DNA from: Methylobacterium hispanicum
Lineage (GTDB): Bacteria; Pseudomonadota; Alphaproteobacteria; Rhizobiales; Beijerinckiaceae
DNA length: 64,000 bases
Reading direction: 5' to 3'
NCBI RefSeq assembly: GCF_022179285.1
Contig: NZ_BPQO01000007.1
Span: 62,001 to 126,000 of the forward strand
Part shown: positions 25,508-34,265 of the stretch, in pieces
Numbering within the stretch: the first letter of the stretch is position 1
Layout of the letters: each line of letters starts with the position of its first letter
The notes under the pieces: generated by a model
What the model saw: only the letters and a program-made list of their open reading frames with translations
What the model was told of the DNA's origin: nothing
The model's database searches: none
Program-made: the position numbers and the translations under genes

Positions 25508-25867
25508 ATGGACGAACGGCAAGCCCTCGCCGCCTTCGCCGCCCTCGGCCAGGAGCATAGGCTCCGGGTCGTGCGCGCCCTGGTCACCGCCGGTCCGGGC
25601 GGCCTCGCCGCGGGCGTCCTCGCCGAGACGGTGAACGTCGCCGGCAACAACCTGTCCTTCCACCTGAAGGAGCTCTCGCACGCCGGGCTGATCACCTCCC
25701 GGCGCGAGGGCAAGTCGGTCATCTACAGCGCCGCCTACGCCGGCCTGTCCGACCTCGTCCAGTTCCTCATGCGTGACTGCTGCCAGGGCCACCCCGAGGT
25801 GTGCGCCCCGGCCGTCGCCGCGCTCGCCGCCTGCGACTGCACCACCGGGGACACCCTCCATGCCTGA
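25508..25867 (+). CDS. arsR: ArsR-family arsenic-responsive repressor
   Basis: 119 residues. Winged-helix ArsR fold (ALAAFAALGQEHRLRVVRAL, NNLSFHLKELSHAGLITSRR). There is no CVCDL box in the recognition helix; instead Cys residues cluster at the C-terminus (RDCCQGHPEVCAP, CDCTTG). This matches ArsR proteins whose As(III) site lies at the C-terminus, such as those described from Acidithiobacillus. The stop codon overlaps the start of arsC by 8 bp, so the operon is translationally coupled. Confidence 0.93.
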   Translation: MDERQALAAFAALGQEHRLRVVRALVTAGPGGLAAGVLAETVNVAGNNLSFHLKELSHAGLITSRREGKSVIYSAAYAGLSDLVQFLMRDCCQGHPEVCAPAVAALAACDCTTGDTLHA

Positions 25868-26387
25868 GCCAGTCTACAACGTCCTGTTCCTCTGCACCGG
25901 CAACTCGGCCCGCTCGATCCTGGCCGAGGCCATGCTCAAAAAGGAGGGCGGCGGGCGCTTCCGCGCCTTCTCGGCCGGCAGCCGACCGAAGGGCGAGCCG
26001 CACTCGCTGGCGCTGCAGGTCCTGCGGGAAAGCGACTACCCGACGGAGGGCCTGCGCTCGAAGTCGTGGGACGAGTTCGCCGGTCCCGAAGTCCCCGTCA
26101 TGGATTTCGTCTTCACCGTCTGTGACAACGCCGCCGGCGAGACGTGCCCGTACTGGCCGGGCCAGCCGGTGACGGCCCACTGGGGCATCGAGGACCCCGC
26201 CGCGGCGGAGGGCTCGGAGATGGAGCGCAAGCGCGCCTTCGTCACCGCCCAGCGCTACCTCAAGAATCGGATCGCGGCCTTCGTCGCCCTGCCGCTCGGC
26301 AGCCTCGACCAGGTCGCCCTGTCGTCGAAGGTCCGCGAGATCGGCCAGATGGCCGGCGCGACCTCGGCCCGCCCGGAGGTCGCGTGA
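25860..26387 (+). CDS. arsC: Thioredoxin-type arsenate reductase
   Basis: 175 residues from ATG 25860. Low-molecular-weight phosphatase fold with the P-loop LFLCTGNSARS (CX5R); downstream DFVFTVCDNAAGETCP carries the second and third Cys used in the thiol relay. It reduces arsenate to arsenite for export. The start overlaps arsR by 8 bp and the stop overlaps the next arsC by one base (ATGA-type coupling). Confidence 0.93.
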   Translation: MPEPVYNVLFLCTGNSARSILAEAMLKKEGGGRFRAFSAGSRPKGEPHSLALQVLRESDYPTEGLRSKSWDEFAGPEVPVMDFVFTVCDNAAGETCPYWPGQPVTAHWGIEDPAAAEGSEMERKRAFVTAQRYLKNRIAAFVALPLGSLDQVALSSKVREIGQMAGATSARPEVA

Positions 26388-26812
26388 TGGACGTCGTCAT
26401 CTACCACAACCCCGCCTGCGGCACGTCCCGCAACACCCTGGCGATGATCCGCAACGCCGGCATCGAGCCGCACGTGGTCGAGTACCTGAAGACGCCACCG
26501 AACCGGGCGCTCCTCAAGCAGATGCTCGCCCGCGCGGGCCTCTCGGTCCGGGATGTCCTGCGCGAGAAGGGCACGCCCTACGCCGAGCTCGGCCTCGCCG
26601 ACCCGGCGCTGACCGACGAGCAACTCCTCGACGCGGTCGAGGCGCACCCCGTCCTGCTCAACCGTCCGTTGGTGGTGAGCCCGATGGGCGTGCGCCTGTG
26701 CCGGCCGTCGGAGGCGGTGCTCGACCTCCTGCCGGACCAGCAGGGGGAGTTCGTGAAGGAGGACGGCGAGCGCGTCGTCGACGAGCGCGGCCGCCGCGTC
26801 GCCACCGCTTGA
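26387..26812 (+). CDS. arsC: Glutaredoxin-type arsenate reductase
   Basis: 141 residues from ATG 26387. Thioredoxin-like fold with the ArsC signature YHNPACGTSRNTL, where Cys of CGTSR is the catalytic residue and glutathione/glutaredoxin supplies the electrons. Typical ArsC features follow (VVEYLKTPP, LLNRPLVV). The operon thus encodes two unrelated arsenate reductases fed by different thiol systems. Confidence 0.93.
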   Translation: MDVVIYHNPACGTSRNTLAMIRNAGIEPHVVEYLKTPPNRALLKQMLARAGLSVRDVLREKGTPYAELGLADPALTDEQLLDAVEAHPVLLNRPLVVSPMGVRLCRPSEAVLDLLPDQQGEFVKEDGERVVDERGRRVATA

Positions 26813-26819
26813 GGACACC

Positions 26820-27887
26820 ATGAGCACCTTCGAACGCTACCTGACCCTCTGGGTCGCCCTCTGCATCGTGGCCGGCATCGCGCTCGGCCACGTCATGCCG
26901 GGCTTCTTCCACGCCGTCGGCGCGGCCGAGGTCGCCAAGGTGAACCTGCCGGTCGCCGTCCTGATCTGGCTCATGGTCATCCCCATGCTGCTCAAGATCG
27001 ACTTCGCCTCGCTGCGCCACGTCGGGCGGCACTGGCGCGGCATCGGCGTGACGCTGTTCATCAACTGGGCGGTGAAGCCCTTCTCGATGGCCGCGCTCGG
27101 CTGGCTGTTCATCGGCACCCTGTTCCGGCCCTACCTGCCGGCCGACCAGGTCGACAGCTACATCGCCGGGCTCATCATCCTGGCGGCGGCCCCCTGCACC
27201 GCCATGGTGTTCGTCTGGTCGAACCTGACCCGAGGCGAGCCGTACTTCACCCTGAGCCAGGTGGCGCTCAACGACACCATCATGGTGGTGGCCTTCGCCC
27301 CCATCGTTGGCCTGCTTCTCGGGCTCTCGGCCATCACCGTGCCTTGGGGGACGCTGGTGTTGTCGGTGGCGCTCTACATCGTCATCCCGGTCGTCGTCGC
27401 GCAAGTGATCCGCCGTGGCCTCCTGGCCTCCGGCGGGCGGGCCGCCCTCGACCGGCTGCTCGCCAGGCTCGGGCCCACCTCGCTCGCCGCACTTCTGGCG
27501 ACCCTGGTGCTGCTGTTCGGCTTCCAGGGCGAGCAGATCCTGGCCCAGCCCGCGGTCATCGGGCTGCTCGCGGTCCCCATCCTCATCCAGGTTTACCTGA
27601 ACTCGGGGCTGGCCTACCTCCTGAACCGGGTCGCCGGGGAGCAGCACTGCGTGGCCGGGCCCTCGGCACTGATTGGCGCCTCGAACTTCTTCGAGCTCGC
27701 GGTGGCGGCCGCGATCAGCCTGTTCGGCTTCAACTCGGGCGCGGCGCTGGCCACCGTGGTCGGCGTCCTCATCGAGGTCCCAGTCATGCTTTCCGTCGTA
27801 TGGATCGTGAACCGCTCGCAGGGCTGGTACGAGCGTGGCGCGGCCGGCAAGGCAGCGGCGCTGAAGCCTGCCTCCCGTGAGGTCTGA
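26820..27887 (+). CDS. acr3: ACR3-family arsenite efflux permease
   Basis: 355 residues, about ten membrane helices. The ACR3 signature region LAAAPCTAMVFVWSNLTRGEP contains the essential Cys; NDTIMVV and the C-terminal GPSALIGASNFFELAVA segment with the conserved Glu are also present. It exports arsenite produced by the two upstream reductases using the proton gradient. It starts 7 bp after arsC and overlaps the next gene by 11 bp. Confidence 0.95.
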   Translation: MSTFERYLTLWVALCIVAGIALGHVMPGFFHAVGAAEVAKVNLPVAVLIWLMVIPMLLKIDFASLRHVGRHWRGIGVTLFINWAVKPFSMAALGWLFIGTLFRPYLPADQVDSYIAGLIILAAAPCTAMVFVWSNLTRGEPYFTLSQVALNDTIMVVAFAPIVGLLLGLSAITVPWGTLVLSVALYIVIPVVVAQVIRRGLLASGGRAALDRLLARLGPTSLAALLATLVLLFGFQGEQILAQPAVIGLLAVPILIQVYLNSGLAYLLNRVAGEQHCVAGPSALIGASNFFELAVAAAISLFGFNSGAALATVVGVLIEVPVMLSVVWIVNRSQGWYERGAAGKAAALKPASREV

Positions 27888-29157
27888 GGTCCACAACCGC
27901 CTCGTCGTCATCTCGGCCCTGGGCGTGGTGGAGATCCTCGCCTGGGGCTCGTCCTTCTACTTGCCGGCGGTGCTGGCGGGGCCCATCGCCGCCGACACGG
28001 GTTGGCCGCTCGCATGGGTGGTCGGGGGGCTGTCCATCGGCCTGCTGGTGGCGGCAATCGCCTCGCCCCGGGTCGGAATCGCCATCCACCGGCACGGGGG
28101 TCGGCCGGTCCTTGTATCGGCGGCCTTGCTGCTAGCGGGTGGCCACTTGGTGATCGGACTGGCACCGAACCTTCCGGTGTTCCTGTCCGGCTGGCTGGTC
28201 ATTGGGCTCGGGATGGGCTGCGGCCTCTACGACCCGGCCTTCGCCACCCTCGGCCGGCTCTACGGCGACGAGGCGCGCCCGGCCATCACCACCCTGACCC
28301 TATGGGGTGGGTTCGCCAGCACCGTCTGCTGGCCGCTCTCGGCCCTTCTCGTCGAGCAGGTCGGCTGGCGCTCGACATGTCTTGCCTATGCCGGGCTGCA
28401 CCTCTTCGTCACGCTTCCCCTGGTGCTCGGTCTGATCCCTGAGGCGCCTGCCTTGGCTAACGGCGGGGACGTAAAACACCTTGGCGAAGCGCCGCTCACC
28501 TCGCGGGAACGGCGCGCCTTCGCGCTGATGGCCGGCGTGTTGGTTTTCGGCGGCACCGTGATGACGTTGATCTCGGTCCACCTGATTACCTTGCTGCAGG
28601 CACGCGGCGTGGCCTTTGCCGCCGCCGTATCCTACGGCGCCCTGATCGGGCCGTCCCAGGTCGGAGCCCGCGTTATCGAGATGGCCAATAAGGGGCGGCA
28701 CCACCCGCTCTGGACGCTAAACGTGGCCATGGCCCTCGTGGCGCTCGGGCTGGCAATCCTGGCAGTGGGCATTCCTGCGGTCGGCATCGCCTTGGTGCTC
28801 TACGGTGCCGGCAACGGGATCTACTCGATCGCGAGAGGCACGGTGCCGCTCGCCCTGTTCGGGTCGGAACGCTACCCGGTTCTGGCGGGGCGGCTCGCCC
28901 GGCCGAGCCTGATCGCCCAGGCTCTTGCTCCGTCGCTGGGGGCCACGGTCCTCACCTACGGCGGCCCCGATTTGGCCTATGCCCTTCTGGCGGTGCTCGC
29001 GCTCGCGAACGTCGGTTTGGCAGGCGCCTTGTGGGGCACACGACCGGAAGCGGTCGGCATCCCCGGCGAGGCCGAGGCGGGCTCGAAGAACAGGTGCTTC
29101 GCTTCAGCAGCCAAGCCGAAGGGCCGCCTTCGAAACGGCCCCCCTTCTTCGCTCTAG
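27877..29157 (+). CDS. MFS transporter of the arsenic operon
   Basis: 426 residues from GTG 27877, overlapping the acr3 stop by 11 bp. Twelve hydrophobic segments of the major facilitator superfamily are visible (ALGVVEILAWGSSFYLPAVL at the start, GLGMGCGLYDPAFATLGRL in helix 4). MFS members in rhizobial ars operons, including ArsK-type exporters, pump trivalent arsenicals and antimonite; whether this is ArsK cannot be decided by eye. The last 35 residues are hydrophilic and may be a fortuitous extension. Confidence 0.85.
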   Translation: MRSEVHNRLVVISALGVVEILAWGSSFYLPAVLAGPIAADTGWPLAWVVGGLSIGLLVAAIASPRVGIAIHRHGGRPVLVSAALLLAGGHLVIGLAPNLPVFLSGWLVIGLGMGCGLYDPAFATLGRLYGDEARPAITTLTLWGGFASTVCWPLSALLVEQVGWRSTCLAYAGLHLFVTLPLVLGLIPEAPALANGGDVKHLGEAPLTSRERRAFALMAGVLVFGGTVMTLISVHLITLLQARGVAFAAAVSYGALIGPSQVGARVIEMANKGRHHPLWTLNVAMALVALGLAILAVGIPAVGIALVLYGAGNGIYSIARGTVPLALFGSERYPVLAGRLARPSLIAQALAPSLGATVLTYGGPDLAYALLAVLALANVGLAGALWGTRPEAVGIPGEAEAGSKNRCFASAAKPKGRLRNGPPSSL

Positions 29158-29341
29158 GTTGCTTCAGTGCAGAATAATGGTGCTCGGCACCGGAATGCCG
29201 GGTTGACCAAATGAGGTGGCCGGTTCGGCACCACACTCCTGGCGGCAATGATCCGTCCACGTCGGCCTCTGGCGACCGCAAGTCCTCGCAAATCGCCCGA
29301 TGTCATTGATCTTTGAATAATTTTTGGCAGACATCTCGCAA

Positions 29342-29407
29342 TTGGGCGAACGGTCTCCGCTGGCTCCCGAGCCTCCGCTTGGGAGCCAGCGGAGACCGGT
29401 CGCCCAA
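29342..29407. repeat. Long near-perfect inverted repeat
   Basis: A 66-bp palindrome with about 27 paired bases in each arm and a 12-nt loop; one mismatch interrupts each arm. It begins TTGGGCGAACGGTCTCCGC and ends with the complement. There is no T-run after it, so it is either a factor-dependent terminator for the ars operon or a repeat of a mobile type. Confidence 0.7.
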
Positions 29408-30132
29408 ATGTCTGCTCTCTGCGATATCTATCTGTACATGCGCGTTTTTTTGATGTTGGGTGTTTATGTGTCCTCAGGATCCTGCAGTAGATAACTGGCC
29501 TCCTACGCCCGGGCCCGGAAACCGAAACGAAGAACGGCATCTCGGCAGTTTCGTGTGATGCATGGCTGCCGCCGCCTTGTCGCTAGATTGGTGTTCAAGT
29601 CTGCTAACCGCAGCAATCGGAGCACCGCGGCCGAGCGCTTACCGAAACCAGCCAGTGCGCAGCATCCGTGTGATCCCGTGCGCCCTCATGGGCCATCGCC
29701 CCGCGGGCGCGACGCACGTCCATGCACACGACGTGGAACACCGCGACTTCGGTCATCCGCCCGCACGGCCGGCCCGCCAGCGCCCGTCTCCTGTCCGCAG
29801 CCGATCAGCGACAGGCCGAGGCCACCCAGCGACGCCGCCGCGCACGCGCGATATTGGCTTCGCTGATGATGCCGTCGTCCTCGCCGACGACGCATGCGCA
29901 GGTCTCAAGCCAGCGAGGCGTCGATATGGGTATAGCAGCGCATGAGCCACGCCCGTACGGTCGGTCGCGAGCGGAACCCGGCAGACCGGCCGGCCATCTC
30001 GGCAGCTTGCCACGATCCGCGGCTCGCGGGGGGGCTGGCGATGGCTCGACCACTCGATCCAAGTCGTGACCGTTCCGCCCGAAACCGCTGGCCCGCCCCG
30101 GGCGACGTGACCGGCACGTCGGAGCCCTTCGA
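29408..30132. other. Region without a supportable gene
   Basis: Short Arg/Pro-rich frames on both strands look like high-GC noise. One minus-strand piece near 29800-29920 (RWLETCACVVGEDDGI, ISEANIARARRRRWVA) reads like a real protein end but has no intact frame around it, suggesting a decayed gene. Confidence 0.45.
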
Positions 30133-30645
30133 TCAGCGTGGTCGATCCGGCGGAAGCGGAAACCGCTGCGGCGCCTCCCGCGACCGTCGCTGATGGTCCA
30201 GGAGATCCAGGGCCCAATCCGGCCTCGGCGCGACGGACGCCTCATACAATTCACGGTATGCTTCAGGTGTCAGCCAAGTGCCGACGGGATGACGTCCGGT
30301 CAGGCGCAGGAAGGCGCTCAGCGATAGGCAAACCGGCGGCGGCAGGCCGACGACGGTCTGGAGAGCGCAGCTGGAACTCTTGCTGCGCTGTCCCACGATA
30401 CGCGTGTTGAGGAGGCCCATGGCCCCGGCCCGGGCATCCGGGCCGACGAGTTCCTCGTCGAGCGGCGTGGGCGTGCCGGGCGTCTCAAGCGCCGAAAGCA
30501 ACTCGCTCCAGGACTGCCACCCCCACGCCAGCGCGACGACCTGTCGAGCGGTCGCCTCGGCGATAGGCTGCCGGACATTGGCGAGTTGCGCGCGCAGGGC
30601 GTGCACCTTGCGGTTTGCGAAGAAGATCGAGGACGGGCGGAACAT
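30133..30645 (-). CDS. Hypothetical protein
   Basis: 170 residues from ATG 30645. The N-terminal 50 residues (ANRKVHALRAQLANVRQPIA, ATARQVVALAWGWQSWSEL) are a helical segment reminiscent of short domains found at the N-terminus of several uncharacterised Rhizobiales proteins. The C-terminal part has GTWLTPEAYRELYEA and DWALDLLDHQRRSR. No known family is recognised. The codon bias supports coding. It is isolated, with no clear operon partner. Confidence 0.55.
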   Translation of the reverse strand: MFRPSSIFFANRKVHALRAQLANVRQPIAEATARQVVALAWGWQSWSELLSALETPGTPTPLDEELVGPDARAGAMGLLNTRIVGQRSKSSSCALQTVVGLPPPVCLSLSAFLRLTGRHPVGTWLTPEAYRELYEASVAPRPDWALDLLDHQRRSREAPQRFPLPPDRPR

Positions 30646-31023
30646 CGCGGACCATGGGACTGCGTACGGTGAGCCAATGGATTCAGCTCGCTACGGAGCG
30701 GTCAAGGCAACGCCGCGTCGGAAGCTTCGTCGGGTCGCCCCGGCCAGGACGAGGTCCGGCTGGAAAGGCGCCTTGCCCCTTCAACGCCGCCGCCCAGGCG
30801 GCGACTTGGTCCGCGACCTGGGCGACGGTTCCGTCGCCGAGCGCGGAAGCGGTCGGGTATGTTGTCGCCTGCTCCTCGGCGGCGGCCGACCCACGTCCAC
30901 CAGGATCTCTGCAATTCGCTGTGGCCATCCCTCCGCCGTGACGCGAAACTCCCTGTGGATAAATCGCGTCGCCTCGAACCCCGCTTAGATATCCATGTGG
31001 ACGTGTAACCGTCGGAGGTTAGT
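30646..31023. other. Intergenic region
   Basis: About 380 bp between divergent genes. No supportable frame; the two promoters presumably lie here but I cannot point to clear hexamers. Two GGAGG sites at its right end precede GTG 31024 and ATG 31048. Confidence 0.4.
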
Positions 31024-31047
31024 GTGGCGCAACGGAGGTACGGCACC

Positions 31048-31581
31048 ATGGGCGACTCGGATTGGGCGGCGGAGCGGGCGGAGGAATACTGGCGGCTCCA
31101 CGCGGAGCCCGTGCTCAAGCGCGTCGTCATCGACGCCTTCCTGTCCGGAACGGCGGCCGTGCCCCCTGCCTTGGCGAACTGGCTGGCTTCGGCGCCCATC
31201 GGGCGCGGTGCCGAGGCTGTCACGCCGCCTCCACCCCCGGAGCCTGCGCAGCAGGTGCCGCCCGGCGCCAAGGAGGTCGCGGCACCGCAAGCCGGTCCTC
31301 GGCCCAAGAGGTCCCCCCGCCCGCTCAAGGGGGTGAGCGCCGCTGCGTACGACCTCGTCAAGCGCGCAGGCAAGCCCCTGACATCCCGGGAGCTGCTCGG
31401 ACAGCTGAGGGACTGGGACGGGGGCGAGCGGACCGAGGCGCGCGACAATTCCCTTCTGGCCGCGATGCGGCGGCTTCGCAAGGCCGGTTGGGTCGACTTC
31501 GACGGGACGCATTACAGCCCGTCGGCGAAGAGGCCCCGCAGCAAAGGCAGGTCCGGTCCCGCCGGGCCGGGTCGGGTCTGA
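31048..31581 (+). CDS. Hypothetical protein with winged-helix-like C-terminus
   Basis: 177 residues from ATG 31048 (GGAGG 7 nt upstream); GTG 31024 also has a good GGAGG. Three parts can be seen: an N-terminal helical region (WAAERAEEYWRLHAEPVLKR), a Pro/Ala-rich linker (PPPPPEPAQQVPP) and a C-terminal domain of about 65 residues (AYDLVKRAGKPLTSRELLGQ, LLAAMRRLRKAGWVDFDG) whose layout resembles a winged helix. A DNA-binding role is possible. No family name. Confidence 0.65.
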   Translation: MGDSDWAAERAEEYWRLHAEPVLKRVVIDAFLSGTAAVPPALANWLASAPIGRGAEAVTPPPPPEPAQQVPPGAKEVAAPQAGPRPKRSPRPLKGVSAAAYDLVKRAGKPLTSRELLGQLRDWDGGERTEARDNSLLAAMRRLRKAGWVDFDGTHYSPSAKRPRSKGRSGPAGPGRV

Positions 31582-31728
31582 TCGCCCGCCCATGGCAAGG
31601 CCAATCCATCGCCTCGCAGATCGGCTCCCTGCGCAGGAAGGCAGGGCGCTGGCGGAGATCGAGACCCGGCAAGCCCGCGGCCTACCGCCCGTTCGACCAT
31701 CCAACGCAAACATGGACTCGGAGCGCAC

Positions 31729-32475
31729 ATGACCACCTCGTTCGGCGACGCGCGTCGCCTGCACGTCCTGTCTCTCGTCGCCCTGCTCTCGGTCGTGACG
31801 CCGCCGCGCAGCCGGGCCGCCGACGGAACCATGAGCGAGCACGAGATCGCTCCCGGCATGGTCATCCGCGGCCTGGTCACCGCGGCGGGCGCGCGGGCCT
31901 TTCGCCTGATCGTGCGGGGAACGCTCGTTGCCTCCTTGACCGCGAGGGATGGGGCGCCGCCGACCGGGTACTGCCTCGTTGGAGAGTGGTTGTCCGTGCT
32001 GGAGGCACTGGCTGCGCCATGGCGCGCGTTCGCCGGCGAGACCTCGCCGCGGAACTTCGGACCGCCGCGCCGGTCGCATTCCGAGCGCTCACCCTTCGTC
32101 GCACGGTTCCCGGCGCGCCAAGCCCGCCTCACGGGCCCGAAGCTCGTTCGGTTCCTCGCCGAGTGCACCGCTTCCCTAGGAGCGAAGGACTCGATGCGCG
32201 GCGATGAGATCGCCCTCGTCGTCGGCACGCCGGAGACCCGAGTTCGGATCGCGTGCAGCGGTGCCGAACTTCACGTCCTGGTCCATCGAGAGCGGCGCTT
32301 GGTCATGGCCGGCACCCTGTCGCGCCTCGACCTGAGTCGGCCCGGGCGCACGCGCTGCTGCATCGGTCGCCAGTGGCTGCCCGAGTTGTTGGATTGGTTC
32401 TGGGCCGTATCCGACGATGTCGATCCTGCAGACCTCGTTCGGTTCTGCCAGGGTGCCGCCTCGGATCGGCCCTAG
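31729..32475 (+). CDS. Hypothetical exported protein
   Basis: 248 residues. The start MTTSFGDARRLHVLSLVALL with RSRAADG could be a signal peptide of modest quality. The rest is an unrecognised globular sequence with Cys residues (PTGYCLVGEWLSVLEAL, RTRCCIGRQWLPELLDWFWA). It lies 147 bp after the preceding gene on the same strand. Coding bias supports it; function unknown. Confidence 0.6.
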   Translation: MTTSFGDARRLHVLSLVALLSVVTPPRSRAADGTMSEHEIAPGMVIRGLVTAAGARAFRLIVRGTLVASLTARDGAPPTGYCLVGEWLSVLEALAAPWRAFAGETSPRNFGPPRRSHSERSPFVARFPARQARLTGPKLVRFLAECTASLGAKDSMRGDEIALVVGTPETRVRIACSGAELHVLVHRERRLVMAGTLSRLDLSRPGRTRCCIGRQWLPELLDWFWAVSDDVDPADLVRFCQGAASDRP

Positions 32476-32623
32476 CCGGCGTCGGCCGATGGCGCCGACG
32501 CCCGGATGCAGGGCCGGCCCTCGCCAAGCTTAAGCTCTCGCCTCTCGGGCCGTGACGTGTGCCAGGAAGGAGCGCAGCGTGGGTGTACGGCGGTCCTTGT
32601 GCGTTCGAGGCGCATACCGCCAA

Positions 32624-32653
32624 CGAAAAAGCCCCGCCTGAGCGGAGCTTTCG
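32624..32653 (-). terminator. Rho-independent terminator for the minus-strand MazF-like gene
   Basis: On the minus strand, a GC-rich hairpin (AAAGCTCCGC, loop TCAG, GCGGGGCTTT) is followed by a T-run, TTTTTCGTT. It lies 120 bp beyond the stop of the MazF-like gene. Confidence 0.8.
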
Positions 32654-32775
32654 TTTGAGGGGAATACCCGCGGGCAAACCCCGACCTCCGATGGCGAGCA
32701 TCTTCGGTCAGCTGAAAAGACGGTGTGACCCGCCTCCAGCGAGTGAGAGGGATATCGCATATCCGCCTCGCCGGG

Positions 32776-33492
32776 TCAATGATCGAGGCCCAGCACGGTT
32801 CCGAGGAGCGCTCGGATGCCGGCGAGCTCGGCGGGCGAGATGGACGGCAGCGCCGGGCGGCGGTTCACGTTGACCTGCCACAGCCGGACCAGGGAAACGG
32901 TATAGATGTGGTCGCAGACGGCCCAAACCGGGTCGGTCTGGTGGAAGAAGGGATACGTGCCCGGCTCGAACCGGAAATGATGGGTGTTGTTCTCCCGGGG
33001 CGGGCTCTTGCTCACCGGCACCACCGTGCAGCGCCCGGCGGCGCCGGCCGAGCGCGAGGACACGACGATCGCCCGCCGTTCCTTCTGCATCTCCGGCTTC
33101 ACGAGGTAGGTGAAATCGCACATCACGACCCGGCCGGGGCTCGGAGCGTGCGGAACCGGCCGCCTGACCTCGGCCGTGCGGCGCGTGACGACCGAACCTT
33201 CCAGCGTCGTCAGGAACGCGTCCGCCTTCGCGGCGGCGATGCCGCCGCGAACCAGCGCCGTCTTCAGCTTGGTCCGCTCGTACTGCGCGGTGGCCTTCTC
33301 CGACAGGAAGCAGTGGCGCAACGCGCTGGCCACCGCCTCCGCGGCCTCTTCGGCGAAGCCTCCCTCGCACAGCCGGTCGAGGCAAGCCTCGCCGTCGAAG
33401 CGGGTATCGGGATGCCGGGAAATCTCCATCAATCCGCCGACGGCGAGCGCCTCGCCCTGGGCGAAGCCGAGATCCGTCATGGCCTTGAACAT
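32776..33492 (-). CDS. PemK/MazF-like protein with a helical N-terminal extension
   Basis: 238 residues from ATG 33492 (GTG 33510 is possible). Residues 120-235 resemble the MazF/PemK toxin fold: GRVVMCDFTYLVKPEMQKER, RAIVVSSRS and CTVVPVS, the usual order of strands and Arg/Ser residues of the RNase site. MazF proteins normally have about 110 residues; here a 115-residue helical domain (GGLMEISRHPDTRFDGEACL, AVASALRHCFLSEKATAQYE) precedes it. No antitoxin of the usual size lies next to it. The XRE gene at 33888 is read in the same direction about 400 bp upstream. Toxin, regulator or defence RNase are all possible. Confidence 0.75.
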   Translation of the reverse strand: MFKAMTDLGFAQGEALAVGGLMEISRHPDTRFDGEACLDRLCEGGFAEEAAEAVASALRHCFLSEKATAQYERTKLKTALVRGGIAAAKADAFLTTLEGSVVTRRTAEVRRPVPHAPSPGRVVMCDFTYLVKPEMQKERRAIVVSSRSAGAAGRCTVVPVSKSPPRENNTHHFRFEPGTYPFFHQTDPVWAVCDHIYTVSLVRLWQVNVNRRPALPSISPAELAGIRALLGTVLGLDH

Positions 33493-33887
33493 GCGAAAGG
33501 CGTGGGGCACCCCGAGACAAATGCTCCTGCCGATGGGAAGGCGATGGCGTAGCCCGGGCGACGTCGCGTCGGGCAGGCCGAGGGCGAGCCGATCCGTTCG
33601 AAGTCGGCAAACACCTCGGCCGACGCCGTATCCGCACGCCGGACCATTGTCATCCCACGCCGAAGGGGCCGAGCGCCGCCGGCGCCCGGGCGCCGCGATC
33701 ATGCCGGGGCCTACCCGCCGTGGATGCATTCGTTTGAGCGACCAGGCCCGGGGGGGGCGGCACCCGCGCTCGTCATCGAGGCGCCGGGTCCCGCCGCCCG
33801 GGCGCGCCGCCTCGGCCTGGTCCCGGGGCACGTTCCATCCGGCGCCGAGAACGACGGTTCCCGACCTTGCCGCACCGCCCGGCGCGG
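33493..33887. other. Intergenic region upstream of the MazF-like gene
   Basis: 395 bp. No convincing gene; the open frame that extends the MazF-like protein upstream into this stretch is Arg-rich and has no ribosome-binding site. No clear promoter is visible. Confidence 0.4.
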
Positions 33888-34220
33888 CTATTCGTTTTCA
33901 TTCAAGAGCGCCACCGCGGCCTCCAGGAGCGCTCGGAACGCGACCGACTGCCGTGCAGCCGCCTCCACGCGCAGCGTCAGGTTCGAGAAAGCCGCGGGAT
34001 CCTCCGACGGGTGCGCACCGATGAACCGAACCGCGGCGAGATGCAGCGCGGGTCTAGGCTTATGTTGCCCTGCCAATAGCTTCGATATGGTCGCCTGGCT
34101 CGCGCCGAGGATCTTGGCAAGGGCAGCCTGCGTAAGCCCGCGCTCTCGACGCACGCGACCGAGGGCAATCGCCAGCGCATGCGCATCCCCGCCGTCAGCC
34201 GCCCGCTTGCTTCCGCTCAT
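33888..34220 (-). CDS. XRE-family regulator beside the QueC/OGG cluster
   Basis: 110 residues from ATG 34220. A Cro/CI-type helix-turn-helix is clear (ALGRVRRERGLTQAALAKIL, GASQATISKLLAGQHKPR), followed by a short helical tail (AAARQSVAFRALLEAAVAL). It resembles MqsA/HigA-like antitoxin regulators in size, but no toxin follows directly. It is divergent from the OGG-like gene with only 45 bp between the two starts, so it probably represses that cluster and itself (inference). Confidence 0.85.
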   Translation of the reverse strand: MSGSKRAADGGDAHALAIALGRVRRERGLTQAALAKILGASQATISKLLAGQHKPRPALHLAAVRFIGAHPSEDPAAFSNLTLRVEAAARQSVAFRALLEAAVALLNENE

Positions 34221-34265
34221 GAAGTCAATAAAATCGAATGATAACGAATAATCAAGGCGCGCAGG
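34221..34265. promoter_or_regulatory. AT-rich divergent control region
   Basis: The 45 bp between the XRE gene and the OGG-like gene are unusually AT-rich. They contain related repeats on the minus strand, ATTATTCGTTATCATTCGAT followed by TTTATTGAC. These are candidates for the XRE binding site and two overlapping promoters. Confidence 0.5.
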
